Of a stretch of DNA of 64,000 nt, positions 11,770 to 22,790 are shown piece by piece. Every line of letters begins with the position of its first letter. Position 1 is the first letter of the stretch. The notes under the pieces were generated by a model that searched no databases, was not told where the DNA came from, and saw nothing but the letters and a program-made list of their open reading frames with translations. Location: contig JAAOMT010000134.1 in NCBI GenBank assembly GCA_016748015.1, positions 1,729,057 through 1,793,056 of the forward strand, written 5' to 3'. The position numbers and the translations under genes were made by a program. Source of the stretch: Geosiphon pyriformis. Taxonomy: Eukaryota; Glomeromycota; Glomeromycetes; Archaeosporales; Geosiphonaceae.

Positions 11770-12360
11770 GTTGATGGATAAAAAAAGTATACAAGACCAT
11801 GAAACATAAAAATTTTGCAGCTCTTTCTCTTCAATCACCTCCACGTCTTGAGTCGACCTGGAACGGGATTGCCACGAGTGTGTTTAATTTAAGCATAAGT
11901 GAAACAATGAAATGTAACTTCTGATAGTCTGTCTTTTACTCTTGGAAATGCCCATTCGTATATTGTTAAAAAGGGGTTGCCCCTTCCCACTCCAGTGGAA
12001 TGTCGCCATATCTCTTGACGGCTTAGGTATTATGATTTTGATCTTTGCGCACAATCAAGTATGCAGAAGCATAGAAGAGGGTCTTCTTATTTACCGAGGA
12101 TTCACCCTCCCATAATAAGTGGCTATTGGGTTTTCCTTCTAAATTCAATAATCCTAATTTTAACGAAACGTTCGGTTTCAGAATTATAATGCACCATCGA
12201 TCTCAATGTCTTTTCTTTATTATGATCAAGATTATAGGTTTTATTATCTCCAAAGATCACACGGTGGGTATTAATATCTGTAATCAACTTGTACCGCCCA
12301 ACCATTCATTCCAGAATATGTATACATTTGGACAAAACTAGCCTCAAAACCTCCAAGTAA
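11770..12360 (-). pseudogene. Coding-like relic of unknown function
   Basis: The base composition rises to that of the host genes. On the minus strand a 60-residue frame (12305-12123) reads MVGRYKLITDINTHRVIFG and continues to RIIEFRRKTQ before a stop. A second frame then carries LLWEGESSVNKKTLFYASAY and LIVRKDQN, as if one protein were split by a frameshift. I do not recognise the family. It could be the 3' part of a decayed gene or an exon pair with a missed intron. The region lies downstream of the PHD-finger gene, on the same strand, but the stop of that gene at 12917 makes a link unlikely. Confidence 0.3.
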
Positions 12361-12916
12361 AAAATTTGAGCCCTTTATCAAAAAATCATTATATCGCGTT
12401 TTTTTGATATTAAATTAATATAAATCTAATGATAATTTTCCAAAACTTTTTTCTCTGAAAACCCCGTCGAGAAATAAAAAATTGTTCGCCATAACTCGAA
12501 TTCAGAGATTGTCATAAACTGCAAATTTCATATGGTGAAATATAAGGGTAATTTTTTTGACATGTAGCGATTTACAGCTTTTATATTTTGAAGCTGTGAT
12601 TAACGTGTTTCACAAAGTAAGATCTAACCTAAATATTAACATATAAAATTTATACAAATAATTACACAGTTAAGAAAAAATTCAATATATATTTTCCAGC
12701 GAATCGATAAAGTCAAGACTGCAAACTTTGTGTAGAAATATGAAAAGTATTTTTCTTTGAACTCGATAATTAGCTAGGCGCACCAACAATTGACAAATGT
12801 TGAGGGTAAATAAAAAATCTGTACAAGAAGGTAAGTGGAAAAAAGGGAAAACAAAGGTTGGTGTATTATTATTTTTTAAATTTTTAAATTTTAATTGTCC
12901 CTTAGTTCAACATGAC
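12361..12916. other. Intergenic stretch 3' of the PHD-finger gene
   Basis: Ordinary AT-rich intergenic sequence that must contain the 3' untranslated region and polyadenylation signals of the minus-strand gene. No other feature was recognised. Confidence 0.5.
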
Positions 12917-15797
12917 CTATGTTTCAATGTCAACATACATTTTTGCTGACTCCTCTAACTGACGTTTATTCGAGGACTTAACACCAGCATTAGCAGTATG
13001 ATCTATCGTCCCGTTCAATAATGCAACCGCCAAATCTGTTCGTCTTTGCTTGATGCGCATTTTTATTTGCTTGTCCTCAGCGTTAATTTTATTTAAAAGA
13101 GTCTTCTAAATATGCAAAAAATCAAGCGAGGAATTATTAAATGCGGGGATGTTTAAAGTTAATTGATGAATAAGTTAATAACGAGATATATGACTAAAGT
13201 TTGAGCCTAACCTTCAACGTCCGTTCCTGACTAACCTCCTCTCTTTTAATAGTTTGCCAATTTCGATGCTTATCACAAGCTCCCCTACGATCAGAACATA
13301 AATTTTCATCGTCCTCGGGAGATTCGCACATTCTACTAATATCATCTGGGATTATATCTCCCCAAACTATACGTCGATCAAAACCACAAGGTTGATATTT
13401 AGGTTCCCCATGAAGTCCTTCACAACTGGTCTTCCATCTCGCTATTACTTTTTCAAGTAAATCATATCGTCTATCATTGATTTGCAAAGCCTTCTTTATC
13501 TTTTCTCGCTCGGCTTGATTTCGTTTAAGGTGAGCCAGATCATCACGTTCAGCTGCTAGATTTCTTGTATACCGTTTAGATTCAGAACTTTTGTTGCTGC
13601 CACCGTTTTTGGATTTCTTGCCATTTTGTGCTCCATTATTACCCTCTAGGTAAAGCAATAGCTTAGCTCTTTTTTCTTCAGATTCACGTAATCTCCCTTT
13701 AGCCCATTCAAGACCACAATCGCTTGAACAGTATTTAGATTCTGGAGCACGGGCAGGTTTCTTACATGATGGATTCTTGCATCTAGGTATCCATGAAGAT
13801 TGAAATCCTTGAGCTGGAAAGTAATAATTTAAGAGTTTTTTATTTGTTATTATTCAATTTACACTTATATAACGGATTAAGTATATTAATCGGCAATATC
13901 AAGTTTTCTTACCTGTGCAATTACTGCAATAATATTTATCAATTAAGAGGGATTCTTCTTCAGAAATATTGACGCAATCACCGTGATACCACTCACCGCA
14001 ATTCTCACAGCCAATCATAAAACGGAGGCCATCGTATAAAGTTTGACAAATGCAATACAACTTGGTATCAGGTTCAGGTGGATCCTCTAAGTTGATTGAT
14101 TGGATTGGATGCAATTCAGCCTTGATGACAATTGGCGACAAATTTGGGGAACCTACTTTACTAGCATGAGCTGAAACTGTACTAGATCTGATCTTTTGAC
14201 GTTTCTGGGGTTTGGCACCGGGATGAATCGTATCAGATTTGCTATTCAGGTCATCTCTTGAGCCGGGTAACGAAGACGAAGATTGTCGTTTTAATGTTTT
14301 CTTGGGAGTTTGAAAAGTTCGAGCAGTGGGTTTTTTTACTGTTTTTCTCGATAGTACTATCAACTTTCTTGTCTTCGTATTTTTTGGCTTTAAAGGATTT
14401 GAATATCGAGGACGCGGTATTTTCTCTTCACCAGAGGAAATTTCCTGTTTTATTATCGCCTTCTTAATGCCTTTAATACGTAAGACTGGATTTCTTTCAG
14501 GAGTGGAAATTTTTGAATCTTGAACTATTTCTTGGTTTATCATAGTTGGATGATCCAATTCTATGTCAGACTCGCTTGTAACTTCATCTTTTAGAGGTTC
14601 TTCGTATTCATACAATCCATCTGCCGAAGTATTTGATTGTGCGGGTGAACTAGGGGCATCTAATTCGTATGAATGATGGGGAACTATAAGCGGTGAGCTT
14701 TTTGTGTCAACGAATGAATCGATACAATATTCATTTTCAGATTTGATCAAGGGGGTGCTGGACGGGAAATTGTTGTTTTGGATATCAACGATATCATCAG
14801 TCTGAAGTTTAAGCTCTGGATCCTTTCTCTCTATGACGTCGGCTGCTATACACAACATGCTTAGAGAACCAGCTTTTTCTATCTCAGGCTTATCTATGAG
14901 TTGCCGCAAATCTTGAGACACATATTCATTTTCTAATGAATCACTAATTAACTTTTTTTCAGAATTAATTGTTTTTTCTTCTTTACTTTTAGCGTTTTTA
15001 TTGATGCTATTGGGAACTGAATCCACAACATCAATATTGAAGTGATTATCCGGCAGTAATTGAGTAAACTTGGATAAAGTTGGACTTTGGTAATCTATTT
15101 GGGAAGGTGATGGTGAGTTCTCATTCAGTGGTATATGCTGTGAAGAAATATTTGAGTGAGGAAGAGTGGGAGAAGTGATAATTGGGGATATTCGAGAATT
15201 TGGAAAGTCTGTTGGCGTGCTATTAATAATTGAAGGGGTATTCTGAAAGGCCTTAGAGTGAAAGTACCGTTGTCGGTTATTATTTTGAATGTTAACTTTA
15301 TTATAAAGTGGAGCTGGTGAGATGGTGTTAGTAATGGTAAGTGAAGTTGTATAACTTTGAGGTTTTGTGCTAGTTTGAAAACCTGAATAAGCAGAAGAGT
15401 GAGAAGGGGTAAAATGTTGGGGTAAGAGATGAGTTTGGGGTAGGGTGATTCTCATTGGAGGATACTGAGCTTTTACCTCACCTGTAGCAGGCAAAATACA
15501 GTATTGTGGGCTAACAACGTTGTTCAAGTTATTGATCGGATTTGGTTGTAACAGTGTTGGAGAGTTGGGTATTTGTGAATGGCGATGCGGTGGTGACGGT
15601 GCCGGGTTTAACATTGAGGAAATGTTAAAAGGCTTTGGTTTTGGAGAGGGAGACGATTGTTGCATCATTTCTTCTTGTTGGTGTTGATGCTGTTGCCCTT
15701 TTAAAGCAGGTGAAACACTAGTAGAATATTGTACAGTGCCATAATTATGAGACATGGTCTGTTGAGGTGGAACAACATTAAAACTATAATGCGACAT
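12917..15797 (-). CDS. Spp1/CFP1-type PHD-finger protein, COMPASS (Set1) H3K4 methyltransferase subunit
   Basis: Three exons: 15797-13913, 13813-13212 and 13105-12917, giving about 891 residues. Intron 1 (13814-13912) has GTAAG and TTTCCAG; intron 2 (13106-13211) has GTTAGG and TTTAG. Both keep frame. Residues 1-570 are Ser/Pro/Gln-rich and probably disordered. Residues 582-627 form a C4HC3 PHD finger (CIC, CENC, EWYHGDC, CSNC) with the Trp expected for binding methylated H3K4. After it comes CKNPSC...KYCSSDC (640-661), then a charged helix and a CDKH-NWQ segment, the layout of the CpG-binding-protein C-terminal domain. No CXXC domain was seen. In yeast and animals this subunit docks Set1 at H3K4me3 promoters. 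It lies head to head with the HNH gene. The long N-terminus is unusual, and start and function are inferred. Confidence 0.85.
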
Positions 15798-16344
15798 ATT
15801 TCTTATTTTTTTTTTAATATAAAAAACCAGAATTCAAAAAAGCATTCGAAAAAAACAAGTTTAAAGAGATCGAGAAAGAGGGAAGACTACAAACGTTTTT
15901 TTTTTTATTACTAGTATTATTTGAAGAGTTTGGTGGCGGGTTGGGAACACCGCGATGACTACAAAAGACAAGTTTTTGGGGGAAGGGGGGGGTGCATCAC
16001 AGACTGCATTGTAGAATAACACACACACTGTACAAACAAAAATAGGGTTTCTGGGTAGCAATGTGACCACTGATTGACATTTGACAGGTTTGACTAATTT
16101 TCAATAAGATCATTGATTGATTGATTGACTGACTGACTGATTATTGTCCTTTGAAGAAACTGGTTTAACTATCTTTGTATTCTTCCATATTATTATAAAA
16201 AGACTTTGGGGGGGGGGGGAAAATTTAATTTCTTTATAACTTTAATCCGTTTTATATGATAATAATATTTATTTTAATATCTGACTATTACGGTTTTCAA
16301 TAGTTATTATTATTATTATTATTATTATTTTTTGCTTTAAAAAA
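15798..16344. promoter_or_regulatory. Shared 5' region of two divergent genes
   Basis: About 550 bp separate the two start codons. The stretch holds a G-rich run near 15978-15992, a GATT/GACT tetranucleotide run (about 16108-16142), a run of twelve G (about 16209-16220) and an ATT microsatellite (about 16302-16330) ending just before the HNH start codon. No defined transcription-factor site was recognised. It probably carries both promoters. Confidence 0.5.
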
Positions 16345-17217
16345 ATGATTGCACATTTCAAAGTTAAACCATCAAAAAAATTTAAAAAATCGACGAATCA
16401 AAAACAAAACAGTTCAAAACGAAATCGTAAAGCAGTGAAACAACTTGCTCGTTTTCGAAATACATTTTATCAAGTATTATGTGAACATAATCCTGATTTA
16501 CTTGGAGAAGAGGCAGATTTTTTAGAGTATCTCGGAGAACAAGTTTGGGAAGAAAGTGCGTTACAAAGATTTTCAAAAATGACTAAATCGATTGAACTAT
16601 CAGTTAATGGTCAAACTTCTAGAGACCAAAAAGTTTTAGAGGTAGACACTGAGAATTTGGATATTATAACGGAGGTAGAAGTCACATCAAGTATTTTTGA
16701 AATTGTGAAAAATGAATTTCTCAATTTTGGGGTTTGCTATGATGAAAATCAATGCCTAGAAATTTGTCAAGGTATTGTTTCAAAATGGAAATCAGTAATA
16801 AATCCTATCTCAAATTCTATTCTGGATAAGGAATATGAGCTAGATAATGATGATGTTGAAGAAGATGAAAATGTTGAGGAAGAAGAGGAAGAAGAGCGCG
16901 AACCAGGAACTTGTGAACTTTGTCATCGACATATGAGTCTTGGTTTTCATCATTTAATTCCACGTTGGACTCATAAAAAAGTAGTGAAACGAAACCTTTT
17001 TACAAAGCAAGAAGTTCTAACGCGTGGAATTATGATTTGTGGAGCTTGTCATTCTGCTTGTCATAAAATGATTTCACATGACGATATGGCATACACTTAT
17101 AACACTTTAGAAAAGTTACGTGAGCATGAAGGTGTGAAAAAATTTGTCACTTGGGCTTCCAAACAAAAAGGTTATGACACGGGTTATGCTGCTAGACGGC
17201 TTAGATTTGAAGAGTAA
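16345..17217 (+). CDS. HNH-type zinc-binding protein, possible nuclease
   Basis: An uninterrupted 290-codon frame. The N-terminus is Lys-rich (nuclear-signal-like), a helical middle follows, and an acidic run of Asp/Glu covers about 168-188. The C-terminal 100 residues hold C190-x2-C193, H202-H203-LIPR, and C232-x2-C235-H236 with C239-H240, the pattern of an HNH/treble-clef fold in which HH and a late H would act on metal and phosphate. The block FHHLIPRWTHKK and a following FTKQEV resemble a widespread small HNH family whose role in fungi is unknown to me. Whether it cuts DNA is inference. The ATG follows an ATT repeat and is the first in frame. Codon use resembles the PHD gene and not the transposons. 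Confidence 0.75.
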   Translation: MIAHFKVKPSKKFKKSTNQKQNSSKRNRKAVKQLARFRNTFYQVLCEHNPDLLGEEADFLEYLGEQVWEESALQRFSKMTKSIELSVNGQTSRDQKVLEVDTENLDIITEVEVTSSIFEIVKNEFLNFGVCYDENQCLEICQGIVSKWKSVINPISNSILDKEYELDNDDVEEDENVEEEEEEEREPGTCELCHRHMSLGFHHLIPRWTHKKVVKRNLFTKQEVLTRGIMICGACHSACHKMISHDDMAYTYNTLEKLREHEGVKKFVTWASKQKGYDTGYAARRLRFEE

Positions 17218-17792
17218 ACATTCTATTCCGAATCAGAATTCGTTTTTTGGATGTATTCTGGAAAGCTCAAATACATGAAATATTCATAATAGTTTTTTGA
17301 AATATTTCTTTGTAGATAGTCCGTCTATTGATCTTCAGATTTGCGAAGCAAAGAGTATCATGCAATCCGGGTAAATAACTAGGTTTTTTAAAATTTGAAT
17401 AGTTAAATCATGAAAGAATATATCTAAATTTACCTTAGTATAGTTAATTTTGGCGCCGAATTTCGAATTCGTTCTGCGTTGACAATGTTTATTGCATACA
17501 CGTTTCCTTTTGACACAATATTAATAACTTAATTTATATAAATACTTTCATTGTTCTAGTAAAAATATCATGACTGATCCTAATTGCCCCACAACTTTTA
17601 AAAGATAAGAAAGGGTGATTTCTATTCTGAGTTTAGCCTTTTTTAATCGAAGTATGCAGCCTTCTAATATGAATAATTTTTTTCATGTACATCACATTTA
17701 AAATTGAGCACAGACAAGGGCACAAAAAATGCTTGCATCGTGTCACACCTTGGCACAGCACAAACGATTTACCAAAAATTTGTTTTCATCAC

Positions 17793-17794
<2 letters not shown>
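17218..17794. other. Region 3' of the HNH gene up to the transposon junction
   Basis: Moderate-GC sequence with no frame I can support. It would include the 3' end of the HNH transcript. It stops at a T run where gypsy LTR sequence begins abruptly. Confidence 0.5.
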
Positions 17795-17826
<32 letters not shown>

Positions 17827-18203
17827 TTTTGTTTATTTGTTTACTAATTAATTAAAAGAATTAATGTACAGAGTACTGACATCAGAATATAAAATTGGTA
17901 AAAGACCCAGAAATAAGAATAAATACTCAAAATTGAAGATAGCTTATCAGAAAATACTGGTCACTAAGCTGAAAAAAAAATTAACAGAATATATATTCTG
18001 GAAAGTAATGGATAACAAAACACACCAACTCAAAAATTGGGAAATAAATTAGAAATATTACAAAAGGATATCATTATTAAATCTCTGTCTATTATACAAA
18101 AGACTTAACCAAAACCTTCAAATATTAGCAATCATATTAGCAATTAAGCACCAAGTTATAAGTTTGTTATTTGTTTTGAAACCATAAATAATTATCTGTA
18201 ACA
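17795..18203 (+). repeat. Partial 5' LTR of gypsy A
   Basis: Matches the last ~410 bp of the 893-bp 3' LTR (26450-26883), including ATCTGTAACA at the end. The first ~480 bp are missing. The left border is a run of about 29 T, at the position where the full LTRs have a T-rich tract. Confidence 0.85.
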
Positions 18204-19199
18204 TTTAATGCTTTTTGTAAAGTATAATCTAATAAAAAATTAGCATTAGCAACAACTATTAAGAAAAGTGGCAGACCAAGAAAGTATAGAAGAAAATCAT
18301 TTAGGATTTGCAAAATCCTTATTTTAGCAGTATTAAAGTTATTTTGGATTAACAGGTAACAATTGGCCAGCAGAATTAACTTTTAATTTCTACATAAACA
18401 AAAAAATTAAATCATATTTAGAAGTCCAAAAAGATCTAGAAACCATCTTTAACAACTTTAACAGTAAATTATTCTATAGCACAACACATCTATTAAATTA
18501 TCTGTTTGTACCAATAATTATGAAAATAAATAAAGCAATTGGGAATTACATTCAGCAGAAATTTTTTATTATATTTACAGACAAAAAAAAATTACAAACA
18601 CCAGCAGGAACACCAAAAAAAATATAATTATCTACATGAAAAAAACCAAAAATAGTTTTACCCATTTACTTATTATACTATCATATATTAAGGAGTATTA
18701 TCAACATAATATCAGTAGACATATCTACATTAATTGTAAAAATACCATCAACAAAAATAATATTTTAAAGTCAACAAGAAAAAGCCAATTTATTGAGAAT
18801 CTATAGCAATTTCTTTGAAAGATTTATATTATGATTACAAATACCATTAAGATTTTAATTACTACCATCTCAACCCAATTTTAAAGCTACTAGTTCTTAA
18901 AAACTAATTGATTTAGAAAAAAAGAAAATTAAATATCAGGAATTTAATTATCAAAACCTGATTTTAGAAAATCTGAAAATCTAAACTCTAATTATTTAGG
19001 CCCAGTAAAACCCAAATAATTCAAACCTAGTTTTCATTATTTCTTAAAACCTACTTTCAATAATTGTAATTGATTTATTACTAATCATATCTATTGTTGA
19101 ACAGCAATAACAGTCACAATTATAACCTTAACTACAATCACAACAACAACTGATCATAGTAGTAAAGACATATATACTGATTGCCAAATTAGAAAAATT

Positions 19200-19990
19200 T
19201 AGTAACAAAAAAAACAATGCCCAAGTGTAATTAAATAACATTGTTAAAGCTATTACTGCCAATAATTAAGACAATACCAGAGTTCTACAAACTATTCCAT
19301 ACTTTTTACAAGATACTGCTAATTTATGATATTAGATTTTGATTAATAAACCCATTATTTTTAATGTGTTTAAAACAGAATTTTTGAGATATTTTAATAA
19401 TAACAATAGTATTAATTGCTTAACAACAGTATTTACTAATATCAAACAAAGCAATACAAAAGCAGTCACTATTTACTTAGAATACTTTCATAGAAATCTG
19501 CACCAAATACAAGCAATTAATATGAATTACTTTACAGCACCACAGATTTTAAATCAATTTATCTGTAGACTATGTAATAGTATTCTTTAGCACATATATC
19601 TATTACATTTATAAATACTTTAAGATACAGTTATGTATACCAAAGATTTTGAATTGGCTAAATTAGAAACCAACCATGTCCAAGCCATTAATTTAATAAT
19701 ATATAAATTATCTGACTTAGACTTTAAGTTAAAACAATTTAGTGATACTATTAACCAAAGTTAGAAAGATACTTAGCTAACAGCTAAGCAATATATCAAC
19801 TTTTACAATATTGTGACAATTTAGGAACTTTCAATTAGTTTCAAAATCAATTACATTCCTTTTCATTATTAAATCATCAATTATAGCCACAAAAAATGCA
19901 TATTTGTCACAATTGTAATAAACAAAACCATTTACAGATTGATTGTCATGTCAAAATTAATAACCAATAATCAAAAAATTAATATTGAAA
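19200..19990 (+). pseudogene. Gypsy A gag with CCHC zinc knuckle
   Basis: The longest surviving frame (19339-19590) contains NVFKTEFLRYFNN, TKAVTIYLEYFHRNLHQI and APQILNQFICRL, a helical retrotransposon capsid pattern. Further on, 19905-19946 encodes CHNCNKQNHLQIDC, an intact CX2CX4HX4C nucleocapsid knuckle. Stops and frameshifts interrupt the rest. Copy B is colinear (about 56480-57260), but there the last Cys of the knuckle has become Tyr. The protein would package element RNA into virus-like particles. Confidence 0.75.
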
Positions 19991-20559
19991 TCCCTATTGC
20001 TAATTTCAGACTCAGAATTATCAACCAAATCAAAGATTATATTAACCTTATTATGTATTAATAATATAATAAGCAATATACTTACTGCCAATTTATTAGT
20101 CTCAAACACCAGTAATATATTAGCTACAGCTTCAGATTATTTATTAAACCCAACTATTTCAAACACTGTTACAAAATCCAGCTTAAATAACACTTAGAAA
20201 CCAAAGACCAAAAATTATTTATATCCAACAAAACTAAAAATTGGTAATAGTCATATACTAACTAATTTTTAGTTCCTTAAACCAACTATTAGGATTATAT
20301 CAATGAAGTTCAGACATTAAATACACCCAAAATCCGAATTCTCAGAATTATTTAAGTCTTCTGATTACTTTAGAAGATGCCCAATCTGACAAACAGAAAC
20401 CCAATCAAACTCAACTACTTACCAACAATATTCTACCAGCAATTATTATAAAAAATGAATTACTTACCACAATATTTTTTTTTGAGATAGAAATTCTATT
20501 AGAAACTTTATTATTCAGTAAAGTTGCTCTTAATACCAAACTAATTACTATTATATACA

Positions 20560-20930
20560 CTAATACTAAAGTCAACAGCCATCCTATTAAGCTAATTCTT
20601 AATAGTGGTTCAACAGACAGTATTATTATATGACAACTTATGAACTAATTAGGTTGCTAAATTGATCTTACTGTTAATACCAAAATTATAATTACTGATG
20701 GAACAACAAAAATGCTCATTAGTAAAATTGACAACTTTTATTTAAAGCCAATGGTATTATTACACCAATTAAAGTTCTCATTATGGAAGCCATCCAGTAT
20801 TAAGCTTTTATTGGTAATAACTGACTGTCTAAAACTAATGTAGTGCTTGACTGGAACACTCAAAAATTACAACTAAGTCAAAATAGTCAAAATATTAAAG
20901 TACCAGCCACTTGTGGTCATTTTAAACCAC
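20560..20930 (+). pseudogene. Gypsy A retropepsin-like protease, active-site Asp replaced
   Basis: Codons at 20590-20630 read KLILNSGSTDSII. The position of the catalytic Asp in the family D-S-G motif is Asn (AAT at 20601), a G-to-A change. Downstream, GNNWLSKTN-like sequence (near 20815-20850) corresponds to the second conserved block, and the segment ends near a CGHFKP motif at 20915. In copy B the same site reads NND (57907-57915), more decayed. An active enzyme would process the Gag-Pol polyprotein; this one cannot. Confidence 0.65.
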
Positions 20931-21699
20931 TTATTACATGACTACAGCCATTAATCAAGTTCGAAAAAAAAGTAAACAAATCTATCTGAGAAGCCTACCA
21001 AGTTTTATGGGCCAAAAAAAACACAATAAGTTGTACTTACCTGAAAAAAAAAAAGAAAAGAAAAAAATAGAGAGGAAGAAATGTTTTAAGCAATCATCTC
21101 TACATCTATACTATACACTACTACCAATCAGAGACAATCAATTTATTGTCAATTCAAACTAATTTACATTAATTGTGACAAGAAATTATCAATAATAAGT
21201 ACATGTTATGACAATAATAAGAAATGGTCAATAGCAACCAAGTTTTACTGTTAACCATATATTTTAAAGTATTTTAAATGACCAAAAAGACAAAAAAAAT
21301 AGAACAACAAACCATGTCTTATTTATAGAAAAATCTTGTTAGACAAAAAAATATGGAATAACATTTCTGGTTAGAAAAAAACATATGATAAATTATATTA
21401 ATACATAATTCTCATAAATAATTAGATAAGAAAAAAAACACCAATAAATACTGTCTGAAAAAGAGCTGTAAAATATTTAAATGGCTGTTCATATAACAAT
21501 AATAAAATCTGGTAAGTGGCAATTGCCAAAATTGAAGATGTGTTTCCAGAAATAATAAAAACAATCAAAAACAACTCATTAGAATCTAAAAAGAGCATTA
21601 AATCTTAAATTCTAATATTATTTTCAACATTATAGATTTAAAACAATTCCATGAATACTACCAGAAATTAGCATTCACTAAAAAAAAACAAAGACAATA

Positions 21700-22012
21700 T
21701 TTAGAACAATTTAATATTCACTTATGTGACCACTATTTAAATTTGTTTGATTTTCAGTATTGTAATGATTGTAACATCTTTTACAATCTATTATCATGTA
21801 TAATATATTCAATCTCTAAAGAAAAAAAACTAATTGGCAGTTGCACATTGGAATTAGAATCAAAATTCAATTCCAATTTAGACTCCAATAATGATGACAA
21901 CAACAGTTCTAACTCCATTCATTATGGCAACAATAATAATTCAAACTCTGATTATAACTCTAAACAATATATTATGCTTCTAGATTTGTTAATGAAGCAA
22001 AAACTAAAATAG
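21700..22012 (+). pseudogene. Cys-pair (zinc-ribbon-like) segment and Asn/Ser-rich linker upstream of the dUTPase
   Basis: Near 21725-21780 the frame reads LCDHYLNLFDFQYCNDC. Copy B at about 59040-59080 has KHCLIFSDFKYCDNC, so a C-x2-C pair is suggested for the first position and CNDC/CDNC for the second. Both copies follow with an acidic, Asn/Ser/Asp-rich stretch (NSNLDSNNDDNN in A) that ends DLLMKQKLK just before the dUTPase. Conservation of spacing in two copies supports a real module, perhaps a zinc ribbon plus flexible linker. Its function is unknown to me, and the zinc-ribbon reading is inference. Confidence 0.5.
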
Positions 22013-22015
22013 TTT

Positions 22016-22790
22016 AGTAATAATAAAAAAGGTCTTATGCCAGAACACACACATAATACAAATACAAAGTTTGATCTTAGATATCCAGAAAACACTGCTA
22101 TCAAACTAGAATTACATTTATGTATTAGCATAGATCTGAAGATAACACTGGAAATTTTAACAAGAACAATGGTTTAATTAGCATTAAGATCTAATTTAGT
22201 GAAAAAAGAAGTCAACATCAGAAGAGAAATAATTAATGCAGAATATATAAGAAATATTATTACAATACTATAAAATGATTCAGAAAAAGAATATATTATT
22301 AAACCAAATAAAAAAATAGCATAAGCAATATTCTTACCTCTGGTTAAAATAATTCAATTAATATTAATGAGAACAAAAAAAGAATTAAAGATTACAGCCA
22401 AAAAGAAAAATAAATTCAGATTAACAAGTAAAATAAACATACTAGTTAATATTGCAGAAAAGAAATCAATTAATAAAAAAAAATTTATTTTTACTAGTTA
22501 ATCAATTTTCATTTTACCATATAACTAGTATATGTTAGTAATAGAAAGAAAAATAAGGGATCAGCCCCAAATTTTTGAAGCAGAACCAACTATTTGTGAA
22601 TTAAGAAAGATTAGAATTATCAATCTTTATATACTAGTTAAGAACTGTAAACACATCAAAATTTTTATTTACAATACAACTAAAAATACCATTAAAATAC
22701 CAAGTAGTATTATTATTAGATATTTAAACACCAAAGCTGAAGATCAACTACCAAACATTATTGCAGATTTTCTATAACTGTGTAAATATG
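22016..22790 (+). pseudogene. dUTPase domain embedded in gypsy A pol, plus following beta-rich segment
   Basis: Five trimeric-dUTPase motifs appear in order. Motif 1: HNTNTKFDL (22052-22078; family form ends AGFDL). Motif 2: LRSNLVKKEV (about 22184-22213; family form RSSLAxKG). Motif 3: IINAEYIRNI (about 22228-22260; family form IDxxYRGEI). Motif 4: NKKIA with a stop, then AIF (about 22308-22335). Motif 5: decayed KKNKFRLTSK (22400-22430; copy B keeps FGSTN). A segment with ICELRKIRIINLYI and IPSSIIIRYL (22590-22735) follows and may be a second beta domain. The enzyme hydrolyses dUTP to dUMP, which would keep uracil out of cDNA. It sits between protease and reverse transcriptase. Stops show it is dead. 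Confidence 0.75.

Noticed and set aside
16100-16330. Simple repeats (GATT/GACT, G run, ATT run) as functional regulatory elements
   Set aside because: They are common microsatellites; no evidence beyond position.
17864-18052. A 62-residue frame near the start of gypsy A
   Set aside because: It lies inside the LTR and is not preserved in the other LTRs.
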